A stretch of 64,000 bases of DNA. Origin: Acidovorax sp. YS12 (GTDB lineage: Bacteria; Pseudomonadota; Gammaproteobacteria; Burkholderiales; Burkholderiaceae_C). The translations under genes were made by a program, and so were the position numbers. This document shows, piece after piece, positions 43,950 through 52,565 of the stretch (position 1 is the first letter of the stretch; each line of letters begins with the position of its first letter). Under the pieces are notes generated by a model. It had not been told where the DNA came from and made no database searches. It worked only from the letters and a program-made list of their open reading frames with translations. The stretch is from positions 1,178,001 through 1,242,000 of the forward strand of contig CP053915.1 of assembly GCA_021496925.1 (NCBI GenBank), written 5' to 3'.

Positions 43950-45362
43950 ATGAATTCAAATGCTTACGACGCAGCCGCGACTTCTGCGGCCGCCAAGACA
44001 CCCAAGGTCGGGTTCGTCTCCCTCGGATGCCCGAAGGCGCTCACCGACTCCGAACTCATCCTCACGCAGCTCTCCGCCGAGGGCTACCAGACCTCCAAGA
44101 CGTTCGAGGGCGCGGATCTGGTGATCGTCAACACCTGCGGCTTCATCGACGATGCCGTGAAGGAAAGCCTCGACACCATCGGCGAAGCGCTGGCCGAGAA
44201 CGGCAAGGTCATCGTCACGGGTTGCCTGGGTGCGCGCGCCGACGATGGCGGCGGCAACCTGGTGAAGGGCGTGCACCCGAGCGTGCTCGCCGTCACGGGC
44301 CCGCATGCCACGCAGGAGGTGATGGAGGCCGTCCACACCCACCTGCCCAAGCCGCACGACCCGTTCCTCGACCTGGTGCCCGGCGCCTTTGGCGAGGCGG
44401 GCATCAAGCTCACGCCGCGCCACTATGCCTACCTCAAGATCAGCGAGGGCTGCAACCACCGCTGCACGTTCTGCATCATCCCCTCGATGCGCGGCGACCT
44501 GGTGTCGCGCCCCGTGGGCGACGTGCTCAAGGAGGCCAAGGCGCTGTTCGAGGGCGGGGTGAAGGAGCTGCTGGTCATCAGCCAGGACACCTCGGCCTAC
44601 GGCGTGGACATGAAGTACCGCACCGGCTTCTGGGATGGCAAGCCGGTCAAGACACGGACGCTGGAGCTGGTGCGCACGCTGGGCGAGATTGCCGCGCCCT
44701 ACGGTGCCTGGGTGCGCCTGCACTACGTGTACCCGTACCCGAGCGTGGACGACATCATTCCGCTCATGGCCGAAGGGCTGGTGCTGCCCTACCTGGACGT
44801 GCCCTTCCAGCACAGCCACCCCGACGTGCTCAAGCGCATGAAGCGCCCGGCCAGCGGCGAGAAGAACCTCGAGCGCATCCAGCGCTGGCGCGCCATGTGC
44901 CCGGACCTGGTGATCCGCAGCACCTTCATCGCCGGCTTCCCCGGCGAGACGGAAGAAGAATTCCAGCACCTGCTCGACTTCATGCGCGAGGCGCAGATCG
45001 ATCGTGCGGGCTGCTTCGCCTACAGCGATGTGCATGGCGCCGACGCCAACCACCTGCCCGGCATGCTGCCGCAGGAGGAGCGCGAGGCGCGGCGCGCGCG
45101 CTTCATGGCCGTGGCCGAGGAGGTCTCCACCGCCAAGCTGCGCGGCCGTGTGGGCGCCACCATGCAGGTGCTGGTGGACCATGCCCCGGCCATGGGCCGC
45201 AAGGGCGGGCGCGGGCGCAGCTATGCCGATGCGCCCGAGATCGATGGCGTGGTGCACCTGCTGCCGCCCGAGAAGATCAGCAAGCAGTTCAAGGTGGGCG
45301 ACTTCGTGCGCGCGCGCATCGTCCAGGCGCAGGGGCATGACCTCGTTGCGCAGCCGGTCTGA
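43950..45362 (+). CDS. rimO: Ribosomal protein S12 methylthiotransferase
   Basis: This 470-aa radical-SAM enzyme adds a methylthio group to the conserved aspartate of ribosomal protein S12. The N-terminal MTTase domain (VGFVSLGCPKALTDSE, IVNTCGFIDDA, VTGCLGA) supplies the first cluster cysteines. The radical-SAM CxxxCxxC is in EGCNHRCTFCIIPSMRG, and a TRAM domain ends the protein. The length exceeds E. coli RimO (441 aa) mainly because of an Ala/Ser-rich N-terminal extension. A repeat copy follows six bases after the stop. Confidence 0.96.
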   Translation: MNSNAYDAAATSAAAKTPKVGFVSLGCPKALTDSELILTQLSAEGYQTSKTFEGADLVIVNTCGFIDDAVKESLDTIGEALAENGKVIVTGCLGARADDGGGNLVKGVHPSVLAVTGPHATQEVMEAVHTHLPKPHDPFLDLVPGAFGEAGIKLTPRHYAYLKISEGCNHRCTFCIIPSMRGDLVSRPVGDVLKEAKALFEGGVKELLVISQDTSAYGVDMKYRTGFWDGKPVKTRTLELVRTLGEIAAPYGAWVRLHYVYPYPSVDDIIPLMAEGLVLPYLDVPFQHSHPDVLKRMKRPASGEKNLERIQRWRAMCPDLVIRSTFIAGFPGETEEEFQHLLDFMREAQIDRAGCFAYSDVHGADANHLPGMLPQEEREARRARFMAVAEEVSTAKLRGRVGATMQVLVDHAPAMGRKGGRGRSYADAPEIDGVVHLLPPEKISKQFKVGDFVRARIVQAQGHDLVAQPV

Positions 45363-45368
45363 AACTTC

Positions 45369-45418
45369 ATTTTTGATAGCTTCCAGCGCTTGTCAGCAAA
45401 GTGCTGGAGCCCGATTTC
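45369..45418 (+). repeat. Dispersed hairpin repeat, copy 8 (after rimO)
   Basis: It reads TTTTTGATAGCTTCCAGCGC, then TTGTCAGCAAAGTGCTGGAG, then CCCGATTTC. The CCAGCGCTT and AAGTGCTGG halves can pair. It lies immediately 3' of the rimO stop and before the dnaX promoter, so a terminator role is plausible. Confidence 0.85.
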
Positions 45419-45470
45419 ATGCCTAAACCTTGCCCCGGCAGGCCCCAGCGGGCCCCGGGATAGGGGCGGC

Positions 45471-45476
45471 TAGAAT
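45471..45476 (+). promoter_or_regulatory. Candidate -10 box for dnaX
   Basis: TAGAAT within GGCTAGAATCCCC lies nine bases before the dnaX ATG, so a transcript from it would have almost no leader. The same GGCTAGAAT string precedes dapA (52530-52538). No -35 match was found. Confidence 0.4.
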
Positions 45477-45485
45477 CCCCCTCCT

Positions 45486-47387
45486 ATGTCCTATCTCGTA
45501 CTCGCCCGCAAGTACCGCCCGCGCAATTTCTCGGAAATGGTCGGGCAGGAGCATGTGGTGCAGGCGCTGACCAACGCCCTCACGCAGCAGCGGCTGCACC
45601 ATGCCTACCTGTTCACGGGTACGCGCGGCGTGGGCAAGACCACCGTGTCGCGCATCCTGGCCAAGTCGCTGAACTGCCAGGGGCCGGACGGCCAGGGCGG
45701 CATCACCGCCACGCCGTGCGGCGTGTGCCCGGCCTGCACCGCCATCGACAGCGGGCGCTTTCCCGACTACACCGAGCTGGACGCGGCCTCGAACCGTGGC
45801 GTGGACGAGGTGCAGGGCCTGCTGGAGCAGGCGGTGTACAAGCCGGTGCAGGGGCGCTTCAAGGTCTTCATGATCGACGAAGTGCACATGCTCACGAACA
45901 CGGCGTTCAACGCCATGCTCAAGACGCTGGAAGAGCCGCCCGAGTACCTCAAGTTCGTGCTCGCCACCACCGACCCGCAGAAGGTGCCGGTCACGGTGCT
46001 GTCGCGCTGCCTGCAGTTCAACCTGCGGCCCATGGCGCCCGAGACGGTGCTGGAGCATCTCGCGCGCGTGCTGGCGCAGGAGAGCGTGCCCGCCGAGCCC
46101 CAGGCGCTGCGCCTGCTGGCGCGCGCGGCGCGCGGCTCCATGCGCGACGCGCTCTCGCTCACCGACCAGGCCATCGCCTTCGGCAGCGGCCAGTTGCAGG
46201 AAGCCGGCGTGCGCCAGATGCTGGGCGCCGTGGACCGCTCGCACGTGCTGCGCCTGATCGAAGCCCTGGCGCTCGGCGATGGCCGCGCGGTGGTGGAAAC
46301 GTCGGACACGCTGCGCGTCAACGGCCTGTCCGCCGCTTCCACGCTGGAAGACATGTGCGCCGTGCTGCAGCGCATGGCCGTGCTGCAGGCCGTGCCGCAA
46401 ATGGCCGAGGCCATGGACGGCAGCGACCCCGAGGCGGCGCAAACCGTGCGCCTGGCCCAGTTGCTGCCCGCCGACGAAACCCAGTTGCTCTACAGCATCT
46501 GCCTGCACGGGCGCACCGAGCTGGGGCTGGCCCCGGACGAATACGCCGCGCTCACCATGGCGCTGCTGCGCCTGCTGGCGTTCAAGCCTCCGGGGTTCGT
46601 GCCCGGCAGCGTGGAAAAAAAAACTCTGACGCCGGCTGAACCCGCGCCCCCGGCCGCCACGGCAACGCCTTCCACCAGCGCCGAGCCGGAACCTGCACCG
46701 GCCCTCAACGCGGAACCCGAGCCGCCTGCGCCCGCCGATAACGAGGCATTTGGCGCAACCGAAGCCCCCTTCGAGGAATCGTTCACGGCGCCGCAGCCCA
46801 TGCCAACGGACGCCCCAGCGCCCATTGCCCTGCCCGTGCGCTCCATCGAGGAAGTGGCGCAGCGCGTGCCCGTGGAGCCCCCGGCCGTGCACGAGCCGCC
46901 GCCGGTCATGCGCATCCCCGTGCGCGAGACGCCCGAGCCTGGGCCGCGCCTGCAGCCCCAGGGGGCAGGCGGCGCCGCCGCCGCGCGTTTCACGCCCACG
47001 CCCGAAGGCACGTTCTGGCACACCACGGTGCAGGGGCTGATCGCGGCGGAGGCCATCACCGCGCTGGTGCGTGAGCTGGCGCTGCAATCCCAGCTCGTGG
47101 CCCGCGATGGCGGACACTGGATGATCCGCGTCGAGCGCGAGTCGCTCAACCAGCCCACCGCGCGCGAGCGCCTGCGCGCCGCACTGGAGGCCGCCGGCCA
47201 CGCGCAGCAGCTCACCGTGGAGGTGGGCACCGTCACCGACACCCCGGCGCGCCGCAACGCCGCCGCCGCCGCCGAGCGCCAGCGCGTGGCCGAAGACATC
47301 GTGAACAACGACCCGACCGTACAGGCCCTGGTGCGCGAGCACGGCGCGAAAATCGTGCCCGGCAGCATCAAGCCCGTTCAACCCTAG
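45486..47387 (+). CDS. dnaX: DNA polymerase III subunits gamma/tau
   Basis: This 633-aa clamp-loader ATPase loads the sliding clamp, and the tau form also ties polymerase to helicase. The N-terminal AAA+ module has Walker A (GTRGVGKTT), four zinc-site cysteines beginning in LNCQGPDGQ and CGVCPACTA, a DEVH box (MIDEVHML) and the sensor/arginine-finger SRC (LSRCLQF). Domain III ends near residue 375. A Pro/Ala-rich linker follows, then a C-terminal tau domain. At the domain III/linker border the gene has nine A's in a row, where slippage would give a short gamma-like product. ybaB and recR follow, the standard arrangement. Confidence 0.96.
   Translation: MSYLVLARKYRPRNFSEMVGQEHVVQALTNALTQQRLHHAYLFTGTRGVGKTTVSRILAKSLNCQGPDGQGGITATPCGVCPACTAIDSGRFPDYTELDAASNRGVDEVQGLLEQAVYKPVQGRFKVFMIDEVHMLTNTAFNAMLKTLEEPPEYLKFVLATTDPQKVPVTVLSRCLQFNLRPMAPETVLEHLARVLAQESVPAEPQALRLLARAARGSMRDALSLTDQAIAFGSGQLQEAGVRQMLGAVDRSHVLRLIEALALGDGRAVVETSDTLRVNGLSAASTLEDMCAVLQRMAVLQAVPQMAEAMDGSDPEAAQTVRLAQLLPADETQLLYSICLHGRTELGLAPDEYAALTMALLRLLAFKPPGFVPGSVEKKTLTPAEPAPPAATATPSTSAEPEPAPALNAEPEPPAPADNEAFGATEAPFEESFTAPQPMPTDAPAPIALPVRSIEEVAQRVPVEPPAVHEPPPVMRIPVRETPEPGPRLQPQGAGGAAAARFTPTPEGTFWHTTVQGLIAAEAITALVRELALQSQLVARDGGHWMIRVERESLNQPTARERLRAALEAAGHAQQLTVEVGTVTDTPARRNAAAAAERQRVAEDIVNNDPTVQALVREHGAKIVPGSIKPVQP
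46615..46623 (+). other. dnaX: A9 slippery run in dnaX (likely gamma-form switch)
   Basis: Nine consecutive A's follow GTGG. A slip that adds one A reaches a TGA at 46637-46639; a slip that drops one A reaches a TGA at 46627-46629. Either way the protein ends after ~380 residues, just beyond the three clamp-loader domains. Thermus dnaX uses an A9 run for transcriptional slippage in the same role. Confidence 0.65.
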
Positions 47388-47419
47388 ACCATTCAAAGCA
47401 CAAAGCAAGGAAACACGCC

Positions 47420-47752
47420 ATGTTCAACAAAGGACAACTCGCCGGCCTCATGAAGCAAGCCCAGGCCATGCAGGAGAACCTCAAGAAGGCCCAGGACGAA
47501 CTGGGCAACATCGAGGTCGAAGGCGAATCGGGCGCCGGCCTGGTGAAGGTCGTGATGACCTGCAAGCACGACGTCAAGCGCGTGACCATCGACCCCAGCC
47601 TGCTGGCCGACGACAAGGACATGCTCGAAGACCTGGTGGCCGCCGCCTTCAACGCCGCCGTGCGCAAGGCCGAGGAAACCTCGCAGGAAAAGATGGGCAA
47701 GCTCACCGCGGGCATGCCCGGCCTGCCCGGCGGAATGAAGTTCCCGTTCTGA
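47420..47752 (+). CDS. ybaB: YbaB/EbfC family nucleoid-associated protein
   Basis: This 110-aa small DNA-binding protein has the family pattern: an N-terminal helix (LAGLMKQAQAMQENLKKAQDEL), the VEGESGAGLVKVVMTCKHDVKRV beta-hairpin, and a C-terminal helix followed by a Gly/Pro tail (MPGLPGGMKFPF). It binds DNA as a dimer and is thought to shape the nucleoid. It lies between dnaX and recR, three bases before recR, and is surely in their operon. Confidence 0.95.
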   Translation: MFNKGQLAGLMKQAQAMQENLKKAQDELGNIEVEGESGAGLVKVVMTCKHDVKRVTIDPSLLADDKDMLEDLVAAAFNAAVRKAEETSQEKMGKLTAGMPGLPGGMKFPF

Positions 47753-47755
47753 CCC

Positions 47756-48346
47756 ATGGCTGACGCGGGCGCGCTCGATGCGCTGGTCCAGGCCCTGCGC
47801 ATTCTGCCGGGGGTCGGCATCAAGTCCGCGCAGCGCATGGCGTTCCATCTGCTGCAGCGCGACCGCGCCGGGGCCGGGCAACTGGCCCTGGCCTTGCAGA
47901 CGGCCGCCTCCTCGGTGCACCACTGCGAGCGCTGCCACACCTTCACCGAAGCGCCGGTGTGCGCCACCTGCCTCGACCCCGCGCGCGACCGTGCCCGGCT
48001 GTGCGTGGTCGAGACCCCGGCCGACCAGGCAGCCATGGAGCGCACCGGGGCCTATGCCGGGCTGTACTTCGTCCTCATGGGACGCCTGTCGCCCCTGGAC
48101 GGCGTGGGGCCCAGGGAAATCGGCCTGACGCAGCTCATCGAGCGGGCCTGCGACGGGCAGGTGCAGGAAGTGATCCTGGCCACCGGCTTCACGGCCGAGG
48201 GCGAAGCCACGGCCCATGCCATCAGCGAAGCGCTCAAGCGGCGCGGGCTGCACGTTACCCGGCTGGCGCGCGGCGTGCCGGTGGGCAGCGAGCTGGAATA
48301 CGTCGATCTGGGTACCATTGCCCATGCGCTGGTGGACCGGCGCTGA
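47756..48346 (+). CDS. recR: Recombination mediator protein RecR
   Basis: The product is 196 aa and acts with RecF/RecO to load RecA at gaps. The N-terminal helix-hairpin-helix (LRILPGVGIKSAQRMAFHLL), the four-cysteine zinc finger (CERCHTFTEAPVCATC) and the Toprim domain (LCVVETPADQAAMERTG) are all present, with full family length. It follows ybaB with a three-base gap, so coupling is likely. A degraded repeat copy lies after the stop. Confidence 0.97.
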   Translation: MADAGALDALVQALRILPGVGIKSAQRMAFHLLQRDRAGAGQLALALQTAASSVHHCERCHTFTEAPVCATCLDPARDRARLCVVETPADQAAMERTGAYAGLYFVLMGRLSPLDGVGPREIGLTQLIERACDGQVQEVILATGFTAEGEATAHAISEALKRRGLHVTRLARGVPVGSELEYVDLGTIAHALVDRR

Positions 48347-48373
48347 GTGCTCCGCGCCTCTCATCGCTCACCT

Positions 48374-48419
48374 ATTCATAGCACCTGGCGCACGGCTGGC
48401 GGGCGCTGGAACCCTCAAA
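48374..48419 (+). repeat. Dispersed hairpin repeat, copy 11 (degraded)
   Basis: CATAGCACCTGGCGCACGG followed by CTGGCGGGCGCTGGAACCC aligns with the repeat consensus, but with many changes. It lies between the recR stop and the MAPEG gene start. The assignment is less certain than for the other copies. Confidence 0.5.
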
Positions 48420-48427
48420 GGCTTGAA

Positions 48428-48853
48428 ATGAACACCACCTTGCATGTTGCACGCTTCACGGTGGCCTACTGGTGCGTGCTGGTGGCGGCCGTGCTGCCGC
48501 TGGCGTGCGCCTTGCTGGCCAAGCGCGCGGGCATGGGCAGATCCTCCCGCGAGGGCGGCTACGACAACCACGACCCGCGCGGCTGGCTGGCGCGCCAGAC
48601 GGACTGGCGCGCCCGCGCCAATGCGGCGCAGGCCAACAGCTTCGAGGCGCTGCCGTTCTTCATTGGCGCGGTCGTCATCGCCCATCAGCTGGGCGCGCCC
48701 CAGACCCCGCTGGATCTGCTGGCGTGCCTGTACATCCTGCTGCGAGGCTTCTACATCATGATGTACGTGGCCGACATGGCCACGGCGCGCAGCGCCGTGT
48801 GGGGCGCAGCCTTTCTGGTGAACATCGGCATTTTCTTCATCGGCTACCGCTGA
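48428..48853 (+). CDS. MAPEG family membrane protein
   Basis: This 141-aa protein has four hydrophobic segments, in line with the MAPEG fold (membrane-associated proteins in eicosanoid and glutathione metabolism). Blocks RANAAQANSFEALPFFIGAV and LLRGFYIMMYVADMATARSA are typical of the bacterial members, which have no proven substrate. The start at MNTTLHVARFTVAYW is chosen over an upstream frame extension that overlaps the repeat. It probably is read with recR or from its own promoter. Confidence 0.85.
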   Translation: MNTTLHVARFTVAYWCVLVAAVLPLACALLAKRAGMGRSSREGGYDNHDPRGWLARQTDWRARANAAQANSFEALPFFIGAVVIAHQLGAPQTPLDLLACLYILLRGFYIMMYVADMATARSAVWGAAFLVNIGIFFIGYR

Positions 48854-48888
48854 CGGCCGCCGGCGCCACGGCCAGCGAGCCCGATGCC

Positions 48889-50394
48889 TCAGCGTCGCTT
48901 CACCTTCGAGGGCGTGCCGCCCCGGCGCTTGGGCTTGCTCTCCTTGGCCGGCGCCTGGGCGGTCTTGCGCGTGCCGCCGCTGCCCTTGCCGGCGCTGGCA
49001 CGCACGGGCAGGTGCAGCACCACCTGCTGGCCCGCCTTGAAGGCAGCGCCCAGCTTCACGTCGTTCCAGTCCGCCACGCTGGCGGCACTCACCCGGTAGC
49101 GCTGCGCAATGCTGGCGACGGTGTCGCGCTTGCCAGCGCGCACCGTGGTACGCCTCGTGACGATTTCCGGCGCGAGCGCGAGCTGGCCGTTGTCGGCCAG
49201 GCGGCTGTTCACGTCCTCCTGGATGGCGCTGCCGCGCGGCACGATCAGGGCCGAGCCGGCCTTGATGAGCATGCGGGGAGGGATGTCGTTGAGGCTGCGC
49301 AGCGCGCTTTCGCTCATGCCCACGCGCTGCGCTGCGTCGGTCACGCTGAGGGTGCGTGGCGCGGTCCAGACGGTCCAGCTCGCGTACTGGCCCTGGTCAT
49401 AGGCCTCCAGGTTGCGGCGGAACACCTGGGCGTTGTCCCAGGGCAGCAGAACCTGCGGCGTGCCTGCTGCGAAGATCACCGGCTTGTTGAGCGACGGGTT
49501 CAGCGCGCGGAAGTCCTTGAGGTCCACGCTGGCCAGCCTGGCCACCAGTTCCACGTCGATGTCCCGGTCGATCTCCACGCTCTGGAAATAGGGGTGGTTG
49601 GCGATCAGCGGCAGCTCGGCGCGGAAGCTGTCCGGGTCGGCCACGATGTTCTTCACCGCCTGCAGCTTGGGCACGTACAGGCGGGTCTCGGCGGGCATGT
49701 TCAGCTCGGTGTAGCTGGTGCCCAGGCCCAGGCGCTGGTTGCGGGCGATGGCCCGGCTCACGCTGCCCTCGCCCCAGTTGTAGGCGGCCAGGGCCAGGTG
49801 CCAGTCGCCGAACATGCCATAGAGCTTTTGCAGGTAGTCCAGCGCCGCGCGGGTGGAGGCGAGCACGTCGCGCCGGTCGTCGCGGAAGGCGTTCTGCTTG
49901 AGGTCGAAGTAGGTGCCCGTGGCGGGCATGAACTGCCACATGCCGGCGGCCTTGGCGCTGGAGACGGCCTGCGGGTTAAAGGCGCTTTCGATGTACGGCA
50001 GCAGCGCCAGCTCGGTCGGCATGCCGCGGCGCTCCAGTTCCTCGACGATGTGGAACAGGTACTTGCTTGAGCGCTGCGTCATGCGCAGGATGTAGTCGGG
50101 CCGGGTGGAGTACCACTGCTCGCGCTCCTGCACCAGATCGGTCTGCAAATCGGGCATGGCGAAGCCGCGGCGGATGCGCTCCCACAGGTCGGCAGGCGGC
50201 GTCAGCGAGGCCACGCCGGCGCGGCGCGCCTGCGCCGGTGTGATGGGCTGCAGGGGCTGCGAGGGGATGAGGCTGGTGGAGGTGCTTTTCAGCTCCGCAG
50301 CGGCTTCGCCGGAGGGGTTGCCACCGCCCTGGGTGGTGGCGCAGCCCGTGAGCCACAGCAGGCCGGCGAGCAAGAGAACGTGCAATGACTTCAT
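48889..50394 (-). CDS. mltD: Membrane-bound lytic murein transglycosylase D-like, LysM repeats
   Basis: This 501-aa lipoprotein (signal LLLAGLLWLTGC) cleaves peptidoglycan glycan strands. The SLT domain contains the catalytic glutamate in ALLPYIESAFNPQAVSSAKA and the GMWQFMPATG and AAYNWGEGSV motifs. The C-terminal half carries LysM-like domains (RTTVRAGKRDTVASIAQRYR) and ends in a basic tail. The start at MKSLHVLL overlaps the gloB stop as ATGA, so gloB and mltD are translationally coupled. The basic tail (KPKRRGGTPSKVKRR) is an unusual addition. Confidence 0.92.
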   Translation of the reverse strand: MKSLHVLLLAGLLWLTGCATTQGGGNPSGEAAAELKSTSTSLIPSQPLQPITPAQARRAGVASLTPPADLWERIRRGFAMPDLQTDLVQEREQWYSTRPDYILRMTQRSSKYLFHIVEELERRGMPTELALLPYIESAFNPQAVSSAKAAGMWQFMPATGTYFDLKQNAFRDDRRDVLASTRAALDYLQKLYGMFGDWHLALAAYNWGEGSVSRAIARNQRLGLGTSYTELNMPAETRLYVPKLQAVKNIVADPDSFRAELPLIANHPYFQSVEIDRDIDVELVARLASVDLKDFRALNPSLNKPVIFAAGTPQVLLPWDNAQVFRRNLEAYDQGQYASWTVWTAPRTLSVTDAAQRVGMSESALRSLNDIPPRMLIKAGSALIVPRGSAIQEDVNSRLADNGQLALAPEIVTRRTTVRAGKRDTVASIAQRYRVSAASVADWNDVKLGAAFKAGQQVVLHLPVRASAGKGSGGTRKTAQAPAKESKPKRRGGTPSKVKRR

Positions 50395-51167
50395 CGAAAA
50401 TCGTTTTTCCAAGCACGCAGCGCGGCCAGCACCGCAACTGCATTGTGGGGATCCACCTGGGGGTCATGCGCCTGGGCGCTGGCAGCCACCGCCTTTTCGC
50501 GCGTGCGCAGGAAAGGGTTGATGGCACGCTCCTGGCCCATGCGCGCGGGCAGCGTCGGCAGGCCCTGCGCGCGCAGGGCCTCGCAATCGGCCTGGTAATG
50601 GAGCAGCGCTGCGTTGCCAGGTTCCACGGCATGCGCGAATCGCAGGTTGGAAAGTGTGTATTCGTGCGCGCAGCACACACGGGTGTCGTCCGGCAGCGCC
50701 GCCAGTTGGTCGAGCGAGGCCAGCATCTGGGCCGGCGTTCCCTCGAACAGCCGGCCACAGCCGCCGGAGAACAGCGTGTCGCCGCAAAAGAGCAGCGGCG
50801 CGGCATCGCCCGGCGCGGCGTAGTAGGCGATGTGCCCGGCCGTGTGGCCCGGAACGTCGAGCACCTGCCAGGAGTATCCCAGGAGATCCAGGCGCTGGCC
50901 CTGGGCCAGGCCGGTGAAGGGCCCCGGGATGGCTTCGCGCGCCGGGCCATACACGGGCGCCCGGGTCGCCTCGCGCAGCCGTGCCACGCCGCCGACATGG
51001 TCGCCATGGTGGTGGGTGACTAGAATGGCCTGCAACTGCAGCCGGTGGCTTTGCAAGGCCTGCAGCACCGGCGCGGCATCGCCTGGATCGACCACGAGGG
51101 CCTCGCGCCCATCGTGCAGCATCCAGATGTAGTTGTCGGCAAAAGCAGGCAGTGGCAGCAAATACAT
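50391..51167 (-). CDS. gloB: Hydroxyacylglutathione hydrolase (glyoxalase II)
   Basis: This 258-aa metallo-beta-lactamase-fold enzyme hydrolyses S-lactoylglutathione to D-lactate and glutathione. The metal-binding motif THHHGDHVGG is intact, as are the downstream histidine in VPGHTAGHIAYY and the GDTLFSGGCGRLFEG aspartate. The conserved N-terminus (MYLLPLPAFADNYIW) fixes the start. Its ATG shares two bases with the divergent methyltransferase ATG (CATG). mltD follows with ATGA overlap. Confidence 0.95.
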   Translation of the reverse strand: MYLLPLPAFADNYIWMLHDGREALVVDPGDAAPVLQALQSHRLQLQAILVTHHHGDHVGGVARLREATRAPVYGPAREAIPGPFTGLAQGQRLDLLGYSWQVLDVPGHTAGHIAYYAAPGDAAPLLFCGDTLFSGGCGRLFEGTPAQMLASLDQLAALPDDTRVCCAHEYTLSNLRFAHAVEPGNAALLHYQADCEALRAQGLPTLPARMGQERAINPFLRTREKAVAASAQAHDPQVDPHNAVAVLAALRAWKNDFR

Positions 51168-51957
51168 GAGCGACGAAATTATAGGTTTGCACCATTGGTT
51201 CGAGTCCGCCCCGGGCCGTTACCTGCTCGAATGGGAACAGGCGCGCCTGGACGATACCGTGGCCGATGTCTTCGGCTACCACGCATTGCAGCTGGGCATG
51301 CCCTGGCTGCAGGGGCTGCGCGCCAACCGCATGCCGCACCGCTGGCTGGCGCTGGGAATGGAATACCAAACACAGCCCGTGCAGCAGCCTGCGCTGTGGG
51401 CCGATCCCGTGGCCCTGCCCTTTCCTGCCAACAGCCTGGATCTGGTGCTCCTGCCCCACGCCCTGGAGCACAGCCCCGACCCGCATGCAGCGCTGCGTGA
51501 GGTGGCGCGCGTGCTGGTGCCGGAGGGACGGGTGGTGGTGTGCGGCATCAACCCGGCCAGCCTGTGGGGGTTGCGCCAACGGCGCGCACGCCTGTGCCAG
51601 CGCCTGGGCTGGGGCCAGCTGTACCTGCCGGATGCCGGCGAGTTCATCGGTTACTGGCGCCTGCGCGACTGGCTGCGGCTGCTCGACTTCGAGGTCGAGA
51701 GCGCCAGCTTCGGCTGCTGGCGCCCCGCCGTGCGCAGCAGCCAATGGCTGGAGAGATTTCGCTGGTTTGACGCCTGGGGCAGGCGCTGGTGGCCGATACT
51801 CGGGGCCGCTTATTTCGTGGTGGCGGTCAAGCGCGTACATGGCATGCGCCTGCTGGAGCCCGCATGGCGCGGCCAGCGCCAGCGTGCCGGGGCTTCCGTG
51901 CCGCTGGTCAGCCGCGCACCGGGCTCTTGGGCCGGCCACCACCTTCACAAGGACTGA
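51166..51957 (+). CDS. SAM-dependent methyltransferase domain protein
   Basis: The product is 263 aa with a class-I methyltransferase-like core: FPANSLDLVLLPHALEHSPDPHAALREVARVLVPEGRVVV matches motif IV-VI of the UbiE-like group, and an N-terminal YLLEWEQARLDD segment is seen in its relatives. The glycine-rich motif I is weak (LALGMEYQTQP), so cofactor binding is not certain. It starts head-to-head with gloB, the two ATGs sharing bases, and rnhA starts three bases after its stop. The substrate is unknown. Confidence 0.8.
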   Translation: MSDEIIGLHHWFESAPGRYLLEWEQARLDDTVADVFGYHALQLGMPWLQGLRANRMPHRWLALGMEYQTQPVQQPALWADPVALPFPANSLDLVLLPHALEHSPDPHAALREVARVLVPEGRVVVCGINPASLWGLRQRRARLCQRLGWGQLYLPDAGEFIGYWRLRDWLRLLDFEVESASFGCWRPAVRSSQWLERFRWFDAWGRRWWPILGAAYFVVAVKRVHGMRLLEPAWRGQRQRAGASVPLVSRAPGSWAGHHLHKD

Positions 51958-51959
51958 GT

Positions 51960-52409
51960 TTGAACCAAGTCGAGATCTATACCGATGGCGCCTGCAAGGG
52001 CAATCCAGGGCCCGGAGGCTGGGGCGTGCTGCTGCGCGCGGGCAGCGTGGAAAAAGAGTTGTTCGGCGGTGAGCTGGGTACCACCAACAACCGCATGGAA
52101 CTGCAGGCCGTGATCGAAGCCCTGTCCGCACTCAAGCGTCCCTGCGCCGTCACGCTGTACCTGGACAGCGAGTACGTGCGCAAAGGCATCACCGAATGGA
52201 TCCATGGCTGGAAGGCCAAGGGCTGGCGCACAGCGTCCAAGCAGCCGGTGAAGAACGTCGAGCTGTGGCAGCAGCTCGACCACCTCGTGGGCCAGGCGGG
52301 CCACCGCATTGAGTGGCGCTGGGTGAAGGGCCACGCGGGCGACCCTGGCAACGAGCGTGCCGATGCCCTGGCCAACAAGGGCGTGGACCAGGCGCTGGGA
52401 CGGCGGTAG
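51960..52409 (+). CDS. rnhA: Ribonuclease HI
   Basis: The 149-aa enzyme cuts RNA in RNA-DNA hybrids. All four metal-binding residues are visible: Asp in IYTDGACKGNPGPGGW, Glu in NNRMELQAVIEAL, Asp in LYLDSEYVRKG and Asp in GNERADALAN. It must start with TTG at 51960, because homology begins there and no ATG/GTG lies between that point and the preceding stop; AGGA precedes it. Close coupling to the methyltransferase gene suggests co-expression. Confidence 0.95.
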   Translation: MNQVEIYTDGACKGNPGPGGWGVLLRAGSVEKELFGGELGTTNNRMELQAVIEALSALKRPCAVTLYLDSEYVRKGITEWIHGWKAKGWRTASKQPVKNVELWQQLDHLVGQAGHRIEWRWVKGHAGDPGNERADALANKGVDQALGRR

Positions 52410-52532
52410 AGCGGCAGCACGGACCGCCATGGCGAGCCCGAAGGGCCTTGATGAGGCTTTTGTCGGGGACAAGTTTCATTTTCCAGGCGGACGCAACACC
52501 CACGCGAGTGGTTCGTACAGACCATCCCTGGC

Positions 52533-52538
52533 TAGAAT
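52533..52538 (+). promoter_or_regulatory. Candidate -10 box for dapA
   Basis: TAGAAT within GGCTAGAATGCTCC lies 28 bp before the dapA ATG in the only noncoding gap here, and repeats the string in front of dnaX. The -35 region is weak. Confidence 0.4.
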
Positions 52539-52565
52539 GCTCCTTTACCGTTTTTTCCTGCGGAC

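Noticed and set aside
45423..47408. A 661-codon open frame on the minus strand opposite dnaX
   Set aside because: It is a shadow of dnaX; its His/Gly/Arg-rich translation matches no family.
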